Origin: Pegoplata infirma
Taxonomy: Eukaryota; Arthropoda; Insecta; Diptera; Anthomyiidae
NCBI GenBank assembly: GCA_963921195.1
Contig: OY992537.1
Span: 147,987,841 to 148,051,840, forward strand
DNA length: 64,000 bases
Direction: 5' to 3'
In this document: positions 22,969-34,402 of the stretch, one piece after another
How positions within the stretch are numbered: the stretch's first letter is position 1
How the letters are laid out: each line of letters begins with the position of its first letter
Program-made: the position numbers and the translations under genes
The notes under the pieces: model-generated
Seen by the model: the letters and a program-made list of their open reading frames with translations, nothing else
What the model was told of the DNA's origin: nothing
The model's database searches: none

Positions 22969-23329
22969 AAACAAAAATATGTATTGTTTTATTTTAAATT
23001 TCATGGTTTATAGGCAAATATTGATATTAATATTGGTCAACTTTAAATTAAAATTTGTTGCATATTTAAATTTATCATGGCCAATTTTAAAACAATATTG
23101 TTACATCTTAATTTTAAAATGTTGTCCACAAATCGTGGCATGTTAAAAACAACTAGAAACATATTTTATTTAAATCAAAACAAACTTTGTTCTATTTCAT
23201 CACTGTTTTATTTTTAATTTAAAGTTGTTTCTGTTTGATTTTAACATTTTTTTTTCTTAGTGTATGTCTTTGTCTTAAGCTATGTTTACACCATACCACT
23301 GAGTCGTATGATTTTTATGAAGAAGCAAT

Positions 23330-23702
23330 GGGTACGTTCAGCAGAGAAAGCTGCTACTCAACATTCTGCTGAACGGTTTGATTTTTGACATTTCAGTCAA
23401 CATGTTGAGTGAGCGCTTCTCATCACTAGTAGCGTACACAATTCATGCTACATTTGATTACAAACTGATAAATAAGCTGTTTTATTGAAATTATTTATTT
23501 TTTTGGACGTTATTCAAAGAAGTAAACACAACAAATCATAAAAAAATATTTTTTACAGCAAAAAATAAATGGAAGCGTAAAAAAAAAATATTCCAATATT
23601 TTAAAACATTTACAAAAAAAAAAATGCGTTCAGCAGATTCATCTAATCAAAACATGCTACATCTCAACTGTTGAGTAGCAGGTTTCTCTGCTGAACACGC
23701 TC
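23330..23702. mobile_element. S, 373-bp TIR element with AAT duplication
   Basis: TIRs GGTACGTTCAGCAGAGAAA / TTTCTCTGCTGAACACGCTC, flanked by AAT on both sides (23327-23329, 23703-23705). A CTGCTACTCAACA segment extends the TIR inward at both ends. The 3-bp TSD and GGGTnCGTTCA-like end suggest PIF/Harbinger; this is inference. Confidence 0.6.
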
Positions 23703-23731
23703 AATGTTTTTTATAGCATGTAGAAATATAT

Positions 23732-23861
23732 GATTGTTATTAAAAAGCGACAAAAAACTCTATATGTTGCTAAATTTATAAACAATTATAACAATTTGTT
23801 TAATCTTAAGTTTATAAATTTAACAATATGTAAAGTTTTTTGTCGCTTTTAAGTAACAATC
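23732..23861. repeat. 130-bp inverted repeat (hairpin)
   Basis: Arms GATTGTTATTAAAAAGCGAC and GTCGCTTTTAAGTAACAATC are inverted, and the similarity continues through AAAAAACT and AAATTTATAAAC. No clear TSD. Probably a small MITE. Confidence 0.6.
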
Positions 23862-23862
23862 C

Positions 23863-24550
23863 TACACCGAAAAAATTCCCCAGCTAGATAGTTACGAAAA
23901 TTCATAGTTGATTTGAAATAATTTTAAAATAACTGGGTTAGTGACAAACAACTGGATTTTCAATTAATTAAAATTATCTATCAGTTACCCTGTTAATATT
24001 TCATTTATTTATTTACAAGTTTCAAAAACCAACATCGTTTTTATAAAAATATATATAAATAAAAAAGAAAAAAAAACCCTCACGGATTTTTATTTTTAAA
24101 TGGTAAGTTTTATTTGCAAATTTGTGTCTTGCCGTTATAAAAAAAACTAATATTTGTTTCAGATGGAGAATAAATACGTATGAAGAAATATGATAGCAGC
24201 GTTGTAAAGAAGAGAATTTGGTGTTCTAAATCTGAGATGTGGTAATTCAAAATCTGATTTGGTTTTTGTAATGTAATGATGTCTTAAATAAAATAACAGT
24301 GTTAAAAATAACAAATCTTTTTTTTAATGGTGAAACTAAAAGAAAAATCATCAGTTCCCATTGACAATTTTTATTTGTTAACCAGTTATTATTAACTATT
24401 TTCAACGATTTCACAAATTTAACTAATATTCTGTTGCCTGTAACTGGAAATTCAGTTGAATTAAAAATTGTTTATAAAATTAGTTACCATAAACCGAATG
24501 AAAACAACTGGGGCTCAGTTAGGTGTATTCTAACTGGGACTTAGTTAAAT
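23863..24550. other. Unassigned AT-rich stretch with CAGTTA motifs
   Basis: Left part has CCCCAGCTAGATAGTTACG and right part CAACTGGGGCTCAGTTAG; CAGTTA/TAACTG occurs repeatedly between. This resembles the subterminal-motif pattern of the nearby MITEs, but I could not fix ends or a duplication. No coding. Confidence 0.3.
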
Positions 24551-25383
24551 TCTTAGTAGTAGTTTTTAAAGGATTTAGGGGAGCTAAAAAGAATGGCGGT
24601 ATCTTTTTGGAAAAATTTTCACTCCTTGGGTTGGTTCAAAGCATTTGAAATCGCGGATTTTGAGCTGATTTTTCTGCAGAGAAAAAACGGCTGAATATAT
24701 TGCAAATCGGATTTCACCAGTCGATTCTACAGCAAAAATTAATTCAATAGCAGTTTTTTGAACTCTTAAAAAAAGTTCCAATAACCCACAGCAGGGGGCG
24801 GAAAAATCGATTTTTTTAAAAAAAAATTTAAATTATTTTTTTAATAATGCACGATGAAGAGGCAGTTTTTTCTCAGAAAATTGGTACAAAAAGCACTTTT
24901 CTATCACAACCCATTAAAAAGTTATATGGCTTCAAAATTATTTTTCTAATGGTAAATTATAAAACACTGACCGAAATTTGAAAAATTTTTGGATGGGTCA
25001 GCGGTCTGGACACTCGTTTTTGATTTTCCTCTCAATGCTGATTCCAAATCTGGTTTCCAAAATGTTCCGTAAAGTCAGGTTTTGAAATAATTGAGGTCAA
25101 AGTTCACAAAAAACGCATTTTTGTGCGTTATTGAGAGCATTTTTTTGTTATGTTTTTAGATGATATTCTGGGATCATAAAACTTGTTTTCGATTAACATT
25201 TCGATGCTGATTCTGAATATAGTTTTCAAATTTTTCTATCACGTCATGTTTTCGAGAAAATTGCGGTCAAAGTTCTCAAAAATCGTGTTTTTGCCCATTT
25301 TTGAGAGCTTATAACTTTTCAACGGGTTGTGATAGAACGGAAAATTTGGTACCATTTTGTTAAGCTGAAAATACCCTTTAATT

Positions 25384-27246
25384 TAGGGTTGCCATCCGTC
25401 CTCTTTTTCCCGGACACAGTCTCTTTTTTAGGGTGTCCGGGGCAGTCCTACTTCTTTTTTAGAAAGTGTCCGGTGTTGTCCTACTTTTTGGACTTTTCCA
25501 CATATTTTTTTTATTGCTTCTAAACTTTTGAATTACACCGTGAGGCAAATGGTAGGGGTCAGTGATCGGTTAAACTTAACGCCGGCTACAACTTTGCTAA
25601 ACATCACTTTGCAAGTAAAGCCCACTTCAGACTATAATACTGAGTCGTAAGAAAGTACGTATCTTAAATAATACGAAATTTTCTCCGCTTGTCAAAAAAT
25701 CTTTTAAAAAATCCTTTGCGTATTTACACCATCACATCTTAAATATTATCAAAATAAATACAACCCTGATCTCATGAAAAGCGTATACGTTTTCTCATTT
25801 TTAGAGAAATTTCTAAAAATGAGAATACGTATCCGCTTGTCATTTTTCAATCCGTATTTCTCTTGGTTTTATACCGATTTGTGTTTACACCATACTATTT
25901 TATAGGTTTTACACAAAATTTTGACAGATATTATTACAAATATTATGGTCTGAAGCCACCTTAAGTAAGCTCTATATGTAGCGCGAAAATCACTAAGGTT
26001 TCATCACTTCTTATCAGCTATTGTGTGTCTTAAGGTTTGCCCTACACAAAAGATTTGTATTTCAAAAATTGTCATTTGCATTTGAAAGTTTTCTAAAAGA
26101 TTTTAAGAAAATTTCTTTTGAATTTCTAAAAAATCCATTTGTATTTTAGAAATTTCCAATTGTGTTTTAAAAGTTTCCATTTGTATTTTAAAATGTTCTA
26201 AATGCTTTTCAGAAAAATCTATTTCATAAAAACCCTATACTACACGTAGCAAAGGGAATTTTAATGACAAATCGCTAATGTTTAAACAAACATTTTAATC
26301 TATATTCAACTCTACATTCATTGAGAATTAAAGGAAGAAAATTGTACAATCTCTTATTAAGATCACGATTGTGTTTGATATTTGACGACCGTGAGCTCGC
26401 TAAGAGATTGTACAGTTTTTTCTGCTAATTCTCAATGAATGTAGAGTTGAATATGGATAAATATTTTTGTTTCAATATTAGCGATTTATCATTCAAATTC
26501 CGTTTGCTACTTGTAGTATATGGTTTTTATATTTTCTAAATAGTCTTGTCAATGGAATCTGACAAATTCCAAAACACGTGTTGATTAAGTCATGCAAAAA
26601 AGACCAACACAAATAAATTTAAAACAGAAAAAATATTTTCTTGAAAATTATTCTATGAGAATATCATAGCTTTAATTAGTAAAGGAAATAATGACCTCGA
26701 GCTAAAATAAACCTACTCAAAATATAATATTTAAAAGGTAGAAAAAAATTTAAATTTTTTAATAAAAATTTATCAGAATTTCCATTTAAATTTAAAAAAT
26801 TTCTGAATACTTTCACAAAATTCCAAATATATTTCAATAATTTATATTTTTATTTCAAAATTTTCCAAATGATTTTCAAAAAACTTTGAAAAACAAATGA
26901 AGTTTTTGAAAAGTATATAGATAATTTAGTAATTTTGAAATGAAAATTTTTGAAATACAAAATGAATTTTTTGATAAGCATTAAAAAAAATGTTATATAC
27001 ATTTAAAAAATTTTGAATTATATATAGAAATTTTTTGAAATAATTGAGAATAATCTTCCTCAAAATATAATTAAATTTTTTTTTTAATTACAAGTGGAAA
27101 TAAAAATTGTTTTCCTAATAAAAATACATTTTATTTATCGCGTTATTAACTTTCTTCAAATTAATAAAAAAAAATTGTCCTCTTTTTAGGGTCAAATGTC
27201 CTCCTTTTTTGAGGTTGACGTCCTCAAAATAGAAATGGCAACCCTA
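25384..27246. mobile_element. T, hAT-like element (TIR TAGGGTTGCCA)
   Basis: 1863 bp with TIR TAGGGTTGCCATCCGTC / ATGGCAACCCTA and a perfect 8-bp TSD, CTTTAATT (25376-25383, 27247-27254). TCCTCTTTTT-like motifs recur inside both ends. The interior is A/T-rich TTTGAAAA repeats plus a foldback insert (26226-26530). No transposase. The TIR is shared with element F. Confidence 0.87.
26226..26530. mobile_element. 305-bp foldback MITE inside T
   Basis: Arms of about 130 bp are inverted: ATAAAAACCCTATACTACA left and TGTAGTATATGGTTTTTAT right, then TTCAACTCTACATTCATTGA and its complement, then GTACAATCTCTTA and its complement. Only ~40 bp at the centre is unpaired. No clean TSD. Confidence 0.65.
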
Positions 27247-27586
27247 CTTTAATTGTGCATATTTAAAAAATTAATTTTAAAATAAAATGGAAAAACCTTA
27301 TATTTCCGCCCTCTGTGGTGGGTTTTTGGAACTTTTTTTAAGAGTTTAAGAAACGACCATTGTATTATTTTTTGCTGTAGAATCGACTGGTGAAATCAGA
27401 TTTGCAATATATTCAGCCATTTTTCTCTCTGCAGAAAAATCAGCGCAAAATCCGCAATTTCAAATGCTGTGAACCACCCCAAGGAGTGAAAATTTTTCCA
27501 AAAAAATACCGGCATTCTTTTTAGCTCCCCTAAATTCTTTAAAAAAATGATGATATCCGCTGATCAAATTTTCAAAATTAACTCTA

Positions 27587-29548
27587 ATATATATGGGGCA
27601 TTCCATGTGAAATCGGACACTTTGAAAAACTTTTTTTTTAGATTTTCCCAATTTGTTTACAGTTTTTAGTACCCTTTGAAAACTCCTTCGTGGTAAATTT
27701 TCAGATTTTTTTGATGACCCGTTCAAAAGATATCGAATTTGTAAAAATTGGTAGTTTGTTCCTTTACTCAAACTTCTTTTAATCATAACTTCTTCAATAA
27801 TGGTCCAAATTTCACATTTTTTTTTTCAAAATTTTTGTTTTTTTGCGTACTTTCTAAAAAAAAATCCCAAAAAATTCTTAAAAGCGCTCTAGTATGCGAT
27901 TTTTAAGTTTTAAAATTGAAATCTCATTTTTGAAAATGTTTGTACTCTTCGATTTTTTTGAAATTTTTTTGTGTAAAACTTCTATCAATTCTTAAAATTT
28001 TTTGCCCAGGAAGATCGTGGGATAACGATTATTACTATTTTTAAAAATTTTTTGAAAAAATTTTATTGTAATTTTTCAATCTTAAAATCATATCTACTGC
28101 TCCAATGGTGCGTCATAGAGGGGTCCTTTATAAGACCGACCCCCATTAATTTTTACGTCTTAACATTTCTTTGGAACAAACTAATACCCTATCTCCAATT
28201 TCTGAGGGGGCTCCCACACAAAACGACATTTTTTAAAATTTGTTCCAACCGCTCTAACTGCCCTAATAGTGCCCTTAGAGCAACAAAATGTATGACCGAC
28301 CCACAATATTTTTGTAGTCCAAACATTTTCTCTGAACACACCTACCCTCTATCTTTCACTGTTAAGGCGGTCCCCATACAATTTTTTTAATTTTTTGTAA
28401 ATTTGTTTTATTTAATCAGCTTCTACCGGTCCAATGGTGCGTCCGAGAGGGGTCATTAGTTAGACCGACCCCCATTTATTTTTACCCTACAACATTTTTT
28501 CAAAACATACCTACGCCCTATCTCCACTCCCTAAGTAGGCTCCCATACAAATAACAGTTGGAGCAAATTTTATAAAAATGAAATTTTGTATGGGAGCCTA
28601 CTTAGGGAGTGGAGATAGGGCATAGGTATGTTTTAAAAAAATGTTGTAGGGTAAAAATAAATGGGGGTCGGTCTCACTAATGACCCCTCTCGGACGCACA
28701 ATTGGACCGGTAGAAGCTGATTAAATAAAACAAATTTACAAAAAATAAAAAAAATTGTATGGGGACCGCCTTAACAGTTAAAGATAGAGGGTAGGTGTGT
28801 TCAGAGAAAATGTTTGGACTAAAAAAATATTGTGGGTCGGTCATACATTTTGTTGCTCTAAGGGCACTATTAGGGCAGTTAGAGCGGTTGGAACAAATTT
28901 TAAAAAATATCGTTTTGTGTGGGAGCCCCCTTAGAAATTGGAGATAGGGTATTAGTTTGTTCCAAAGAAATGTTAAGACGTAAAAATTAATGGGGGCCGG
29001 TCTTGTAAAGGACCCCTCTTTGAAGCACCATTGGAGCAGTAGAAATGATTTTAAGATTGGAAAATTAAAATAAAATTTTTTCAAAAAATTTTAAAAAATA
29101 GTAGTAATCGTTATCCCAAGATCTTCCTGGGCAAAAAATTTGTAGAATTGATAGAAGTTTTACACAAAAAAGTTTCAAAAAAATCAAAGAGTACAAACAT
29201 TTTCAAAAATGAGATTTAAATTTTAAAACTTAAAAATCGCATACTAGAGCGCTTCTAAGAATTTTTTGGGATTTTTTTTTTAGAAAGTACGTAAAAAAAC
29301 AAAAATTTTGAAAGAAAAAAATTTGAAATTTGGACCATTATTGAAGAAGTTATGATTAAAAGAAGTTTGAGTAAAGGAACAAACTACCAATTTTTACAAA
29401 TTCGATATCTTTTGAACGGGTCATCAAAAAAATCTGAAAATTTACCACGAAGGAGTTTTCAAAGGGTACTAAAAACTGTAAACAAATTGGGAAAATATAA
29501 AAAAAAAGTTTTTCAAAGTGTCCGATTTCACATGGAATGCCCCATATA
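27587..29548. repeat. Giant near-perfect palindrome, two ~960-bp arms
   Basis: The left arm (27591-28550) is the reverse complement of the right arm (28587-29548) with few mismatches and a 36-bp centre. Ends are GGGGCATTCCATGTGAAATC and its complement. Each arm contains three degenerate ~160-bp units built on GACCGACCCCCATT, ACCCTATCTCCA and GGGCTCCCACACAA (starting near 28095, 28253 and 28421 in the left arm). The 112- and 135-aa ORFs are the same frame of these arms and match no domain I know. Probably a foldback transposon. Confidence 0.8.
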
Positions 29549-30120
29549 TTACATGCTAAAATTATATATATTACATGCCTAAAATTATGCAGTAGTGACC
29601 GTCATTCGAGCAAGTCGTTTTATCTATTGCAGCCTTACACATTTTGTGGTAGTTGCTATAAACCAATCGCAAATATTTTTGTAAAATGCAAAATTTGTAG
29701 TGGACATTTTCATACATTATGTTCCGGCGTTGACAGTGAAAATTTTTACGAGCTGCTAAAATATAATAAAAATTTTTCTTATAATTGTAATACTTGTGTT
29801 AATTCTTCTAAAGGTTTAAATGCTATGGTTTTGATGTTATCAAACGAAATAAGAGAATTGAAAACTCTTCTTCATTCTATGTTAAAAATAACAATGCTGA
29901 TGAGTGTGTTCTTTTAAAAAATAAAAAAACACTAGTTGAAACAATTGAAAGTTCCAATAGTAATGTACAAGCAACAGGTCGTTCACCTACATATACGTAA
30001 TTCCTTTGCCTTAATTTCTTCAGCTAAGGTTGTTGTGTCTGCTGAAAAAATTTATTCAAATCATAATGCTGTTGTTGTTGCTACTGAGAAAAGTGATAAT
30101 GGTAAAAAGAGCCCTGCTGA

Positions 30121-30621
30121 CACTGTTGCCAACTATTTTTAACCAAAAACCTCTAAATTTCACGGAAAAAGCGCTAGAAACCGCCAAAAATTAATTTAGC
30201 GGGGAAAATTTAAAATTTTCCCGCTAAATTACAAAAAAAAAGCGCTAAAAACCGAAAAACTTGTCATTTTTGATTGACAAAAAAGAAAAATTTTAAAAAC
30301 AACCTCCAAATTATTTTTTCTACGAAAATTTACTTTTCATTAAAATCGCGCAATAAACGGTCGAAAAAATTTTAGCGGGAAAATACAAAATTCTCCTGCT
30401 AAATTTCAAAAAAAGCGCTAAAATTCGACAAACTTGGCGTTTTCGATTGAAAAAAATAGAAAAATTGGAAAAAAAACCTCTAAATTTGTCCCACAAAATC
30501 CAAATAAAAAGCGCTAGATTTTCCCGCTAAAGCACCGTTCCCGCTAAAACCAATTTTCCCCCGCTAAAACCAAACAAAAAGCGCTAGATTTAGCGGGAAA
30601 ACCTCCAACTTGGCAACAGTG
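30121..30621. mobile_element. B1, hAT-like MITE (TIR CACTGTTGCCAAC)
   Basis: 501 bp, ends CACTGTTGCCAAC and TTGGCAACAGTG, perfect 8-bp TSD CCTGCTGA (30113-30120, 30622-30629). It splits the PHD ORF1: joining across one TSD restores the same reading frame. The interior is built from AGCGCTA and TTAGCGGGAAAA / TTTTCCCGCTAA motifs in both directions. No coding. Confidence 0.9.
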
Positions 30622-30931
30622 CCTGCTGATCATGATGTAAATGTTTCAATTTCTAAAAGGTTCTGTACAAGGAGAGAGAGTATTTGTGAATCGCACTCGT
30701 CTGATGAAAATACGAATGCAGATAAGGTAAACACAGAATCAATAAAAGATATCCCAGCAAAAAATTCAATTGGTAATTGTTGGAGACAACAATAACAAAG
30801 GTTTGGAAGTTGTTGTACGTAAGAAATGGGTGCATCTGTCTTACTTTAAGCCTCATATAAATGCTGAACAAATTATTGACTACGTTGTTAATTATTCTAA
30901 AATTGAAAAAACACACTTGGAATGCTACAAG

Positions 30932-31667
30932 TAGTGTTTGGGAATTCCCGGACTTTTCAATTTCCCGGGAAACGGGAAAAAAATAATTTATTTCCCGGGA
31001 TTCCCGGGAATCCCGGGAAATTTTCATTATTAATGTAAATCATAAAAAAACATTAAAATTTGATTATCTTTTTATTAAAAACAGTTTTTTTAGAGATAAA
31101 CAATTAATTAAAACATAAAAAATCAAAACATAAAAGTTAAAAATCCTGAAATACAATAAAACAAACCAAAAAAAATATTGCAACTTTTTCCTTCACAAAA
31201 AATCGCAAAAAAAATAGCCAAAAATCGCAAAAAAAAATTAAAAGCGTTATTCGAGAAAAAACTAATATAGTTGGCAGCACTTTTAATATTTATTCTGGAA
31301 ATGTTAATTCTAGGTTCAAAATTTTTATATTTTTTTGACAGTCTTAGCAAAATTATCATTAACCGACGTATATTTTTTGACTTTTTTTTTCATGATATTA
31401 ACATACTTTTTACACTGGGTCAGTTTTCCTATGAATATATATTTGCACTGTTCTTCCAAATAGAAAAAATACAAAAAATATCAATTTAATTATACCTGTA
31501 TGTAAAAAAAAATGGTAAAAATTAAAGTAAAATAAACGTTTTTATGTAAAAAGGTTTATTTTACAAAATTCCCGGATTTCCCGGGAAAAATTAAAAAAAT
31601 TCCCGGGAATTCCCGTCAGTGTTTTCCCGGGAATTCCCGGGAAATCCGACCCGGACCCCAAACACTA
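30932..31667. mobile_element. C1, hAT-like MITE (TIR TAGTGTTTGGG)
   Basis: 736 bp, ends TAGTGTTTGGGAATTCCCGG and CCGGACCCCAAACACTA, perfect 8-bp TSD GCTACAAG (30924-30931, 31668-31675). TTCCCGGGAA-type palindromes repeat within ~120 bp of both ends. It lies in the same ORF1 relic as B1. The 78- and 72-aa ORFs inside are not genes. Confidence 0.9.
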
Positions 31668-31894
31668 GCTACAAGTAAGTGAGTATTTAATACTTATTTA
31701 AATACTCTTCACAGAGTTTCATTTAAATTGGGCATAACCGCTGGACTCTATAAGGAGCTCTTCAAGCCTTCTTTGGGGCCGGCAGATGTGAATGTGCGTC
31801 CTTTTTTAATTTTTTTTTAATTTAATACGAATCCTAGTCTGTAAGGAATTTTGTTCTATAGACTAATAAACAACTAAAAAAAATCTTGCTTTTT

Positions 31895-32257
31895 TGTAAA
31901 TATAGAGGGCGTATGCTTATTTTTTCCAGTAAATTCCGGAAACGGAAAAGAAGAAAAAATCAATAAAGCAAATTAAAACAAATCGTTTTTGCACTACTTT
32001 GGTTTTAATTTGTTAATTTTTCTAATAATTATTTATCCGTTTCCGGAATTTACTGGCAAAATATATTTACAATGCGCATAAAAGCTCTAGGGGTCTGCTT
32101 AAGCAGTGCAAAATCGATTTCTTTTTATTTGATTTATTGATTTTTATGTGGTAACAAGATTTCAGTCATTAACAAATGAAATTAAGAACTTTTATTAAAC
32201 TGCCGGAAACAGTTATAAAAAACGCCATCTAGTGGAAAGAAGAAGCATTTTCTATAT
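31895..32257. repeat. H repeat unit
   Basis: GTAAATATAGAGGGCGTATG, GTAAATTCCGGAAACGGAA, AACTGCCGGAAACAGTTATA and CGCCATCTAGTG in H order, with rearranged pieces at 32040-32100. It follows the PHD retroelement directly. Confidence 0.5.
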
Positions 32258-32557
32258 CTATATTATATATGGCTTTGTTTATTTGTTTATTTTTCTAATA
32301 ATAATTACTTTTTTCTTCTCTTTATTATATATGACTTTGTTTATTTTTCTAATAATAATTACTTTTTTCTGTTGTATGCGCATTGTAAATATAGAGGGCG
32401 TATGCTTATTTTTTCCACTAAATTCCGGAAATGGACGGGAAGAAAAAAATATTTATTATAAGAAAAATAAACAAATAAAAACCAATGAAGTGCAAAAACA
32501 ATTTGTTTTTATTTGCGTTATTGATTTTTATGTGGTAATCAAGATTTTAGTCATTAA

Positions 32558-33103
32558 CAAGGAGAGGACTTTCATGCAAATGCATGTTTTTTCCCTTTGG
32601 TCATAGAACAGCATAAACAAGATATCTTTGCGAATCAAAGAATTTGCTTTAAAATGGCATCGATTCGTTAGTGCATATTTTTGCATATTTTGCTTAAAAT
32701 GCATATTTTTGCATATTTTGCTATTATTACGCTATAAATGCATATTTTTAGGTCATATTTTGTATAAACTTTAGTTTTTAGCTATTTTTTAGTATTTTTT
32801 ATCTATTTTTAAGATTTTTTAATGAAAATAATTTTTGTTTGCATTAAAACAATAATTAAATTTTTTTAGATAATTTTTATTTTTTTAATAACATTTTATA
32901 CACACTGTATATATGAATATCTAAGCTTCAAATGACAGACTGAATTCAAATTTTATATATTTTTTTAATAAAAGTAAAAAACAAATGAATATTTATGATT
33001 TTTAGTGCATATTTTAAGATTTTTAGTGCATATTTCAAGACTTTTTAGTGCATATTTAGGCGCCTAAAACATAGTTTTTTAGTGCATGAAGGTCCTGTCC
33101 CTG
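32558..33103. mobile_element. U, hAT-like MITE with GCATATTTT repeats
   Basis: 546 bp, TIR CAAGGAGAGGACTTTC left, and reverse complement of the right end CAGGGACAGGACCTTC. Perfect 8-bp TSD GTCATTAA (32550-32557, 33104-33111). GCATATTTTTGCATATTTT repeats near the left and AGTGCATATTT near the right. Confidence 0.82.
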
Positions 33104-33632
33104 GTCATTAACAAATGAAATTAAGAACTTTTAATAAACTGCCAGAAACAGTTACACTCGGCAGCATAAGTCTGCGTACACAGGTTTAGCCTCACAAAAA
33201 CCACAAAAAAAAATACGTTAAACGATCGATTTTTTTAACCAACGTTTATAACCAAGGATGGGTACCAATTCGATAAAAGTATTGGTATTGGTATTGGTTT
33301 TTAAAATTATATTAGTATTGGTATAGGTATTGGTTTTCATTTTTAGTTGAATTGGTATAGGTTTCGGTATTGGTTTTGAATTATTTAGGTATTGGGTATT
33401 GGTATTGGTTTTAGCCTCGAATCGGTATCGGTTTTTAATAAGTATTGGTATTTATCTTATATCGGTTTTGGTATTTGTATGCAAAAGGTTTTATCGTTAA
33501 TATTAATTAATTTAACGTAAGTCGTCCTTCTGTCCGCCCCACAGTGCACACTGGGGGGAGATGGTAGGTTTTTTGGCCAAAAGTTTCTACAGGTCGTAAA
33601 TGTTAACCGATTTTTTTGAAATTCAGAATATA

Positions 33633-34375
33633 AGGTAATAAATAATTGCCTTGAAAGTTTTTGAAATCGGACCTACAAGGAAACTATTTCAGGGTGGACA
33701 CTTCATTTTTAATAAAATTTACAGATGTTATAGATGAATCAAATGAAGAGACACTTGCCTTTTGTTTATGTATTCGAATTAGAGATGGTCTGTGGTCCCG
33801 TAATTTGCGTGACTCAAAAAACCACGTGATTCAGGCGCGAGCGATTTTTATTTAAATCACGTGATTATAGGGTGATTTTCATTTAAATTAAGTACTATAT
33901 TAGGGTAATAAATAAGTGACTTGAAACTTTTTGAAATCGGACCTACAAGGAAACTATTTCAGGGTGGACACTTCATTTTTAACAAAATTTACAGATGTTA
34001 TAGATGAATCAAATGAAGAGACACTTGCCTTTTGTTTAAGTATTTGAATTGGAGATGGTCTCTGGTCCCGTGATTCACGCGTGAGCGTGAGTGCTTTTCA
34101 TTTAAATCATTTGGCTATAGATTGATTTTCATTTAAGTCAAGTGACTATATTAAGGTAATAAATAAGTGCCTTGAAACTTTTTGGATTCAGACCTACAAG
34201 GAAACTTTTTCAAGGGTGGACACTTCATTTTAAATAAAATTTACAGATGTTATAGATTAAACAAATGAAAAGACACCTGTCTCTTGTTTATGTATTTGAA
34301 TTGGAGATGGTCGCTGGTCCCGTGATTTGAGTGACTCGAAAAAGTGATTTTCATTTAAATCACGTGATTGTGAGT
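33633..34375 (+). repeat. Tandem array of three ~260-bp units
   Basis: Units start GGTAATAAATAA at 33633, 33904 and 34154 and share GGACCTACAAGGAAACTATT, CAGGGTGGACACTTCAT and GGAGATGGTC, ending in CACGTGATT-like palindromes. The 64-aa ORF is repeat sequence. Confidence 0.75.
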
Positions 34376-34402
34376 TGAAAAATTCTGAGTGTGAGTCTAG
34401 AG

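Larger units (their letters stand above)
19658..23262. mobile_element. O, Tc1/mariner-like TIR element split by G5, a hairpin MITE and M2
   Basis: Left end CACTGAGGAAAAAAAAAA and right end TTTTTTTTCTTAGTG, bordered by TA (19656-19657, 23263-23264). Both ends continue into similar TTTAAATCAAA / TTTGATTTTAACA sequence. The interior outside the nested elements (20434-22370 and 22970-23250) is AT-rich, with repeated AACAATATT phrases. I see no transposase in it; the 117-aa minus ORF at 22099-22452 has no recognisable motif. Confidence 0.5.
24555..27594. repeat. A-related foldback repeat split by T
   Basis: 24555-24790 is an inverted version of the A interior (TTTAGGGGAGCTAAAAAGAA, GTCGATTCTACAGC), and 27290-27580 is the same sequence in plus orientation, so the two form arms of an inverted repeat. 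24990-25375 is the A-like CAATGCTGATTCCAAATCTG part. No A-type TIRs at the borders, so this is a derivative or ancestor of family A. No coding. Confidence 0.5.
29610..31880 (+). pseudogene. Decayed non-LTR retrotransposon ORF1 with PHD finger
   Basis: The first part (about 29632-29910) encodes a PHD-type zinc finger: CGSCYKP, CKICSGHFHTLC and NCNTC, in Cys4-His-Cys3 order, followed by a helical stretch. After frameshifts near 29880 and 30780 the reading continues through KKWVHLSYFKPHINAEQI (about 30820-30931) and RVSFKLGITAGLY...WPADVNVRPF (about 31716-31803). Both are typical of PHD-containing ORF1 proteins of insect non-LTR elements (CR1/I-like groups). A short A-rich 3' region follows directly, and no ORF2 is seen. 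MITEs B1 and C1 are inserted inside. It is broken and cannot be expressed as one protein. The left border meets the palindrome. Confidence 0.7.

Noticed and set aside
28052..29084. 112- and 135-aa ORFs in the palindrome arms
   Set aside because: Same frame of the two inverted arms over degenerate cassettes; no domain, no start context, and the similarity follows from the DNA palindrome.
32232..32606. 124-aa ORF with hydrophobic runs, possible membrane protein
   Set aside because: It translates H repeat sequence and runs into the U MITE; the Phe/Ile runs come from T-rich DNA.
33633..34375. CRISPR-like or functional tandem array
   Set aside because: Units of ~260 bp, diverged, no spacers; ordinary tandem repeat inside a hAT-like element.
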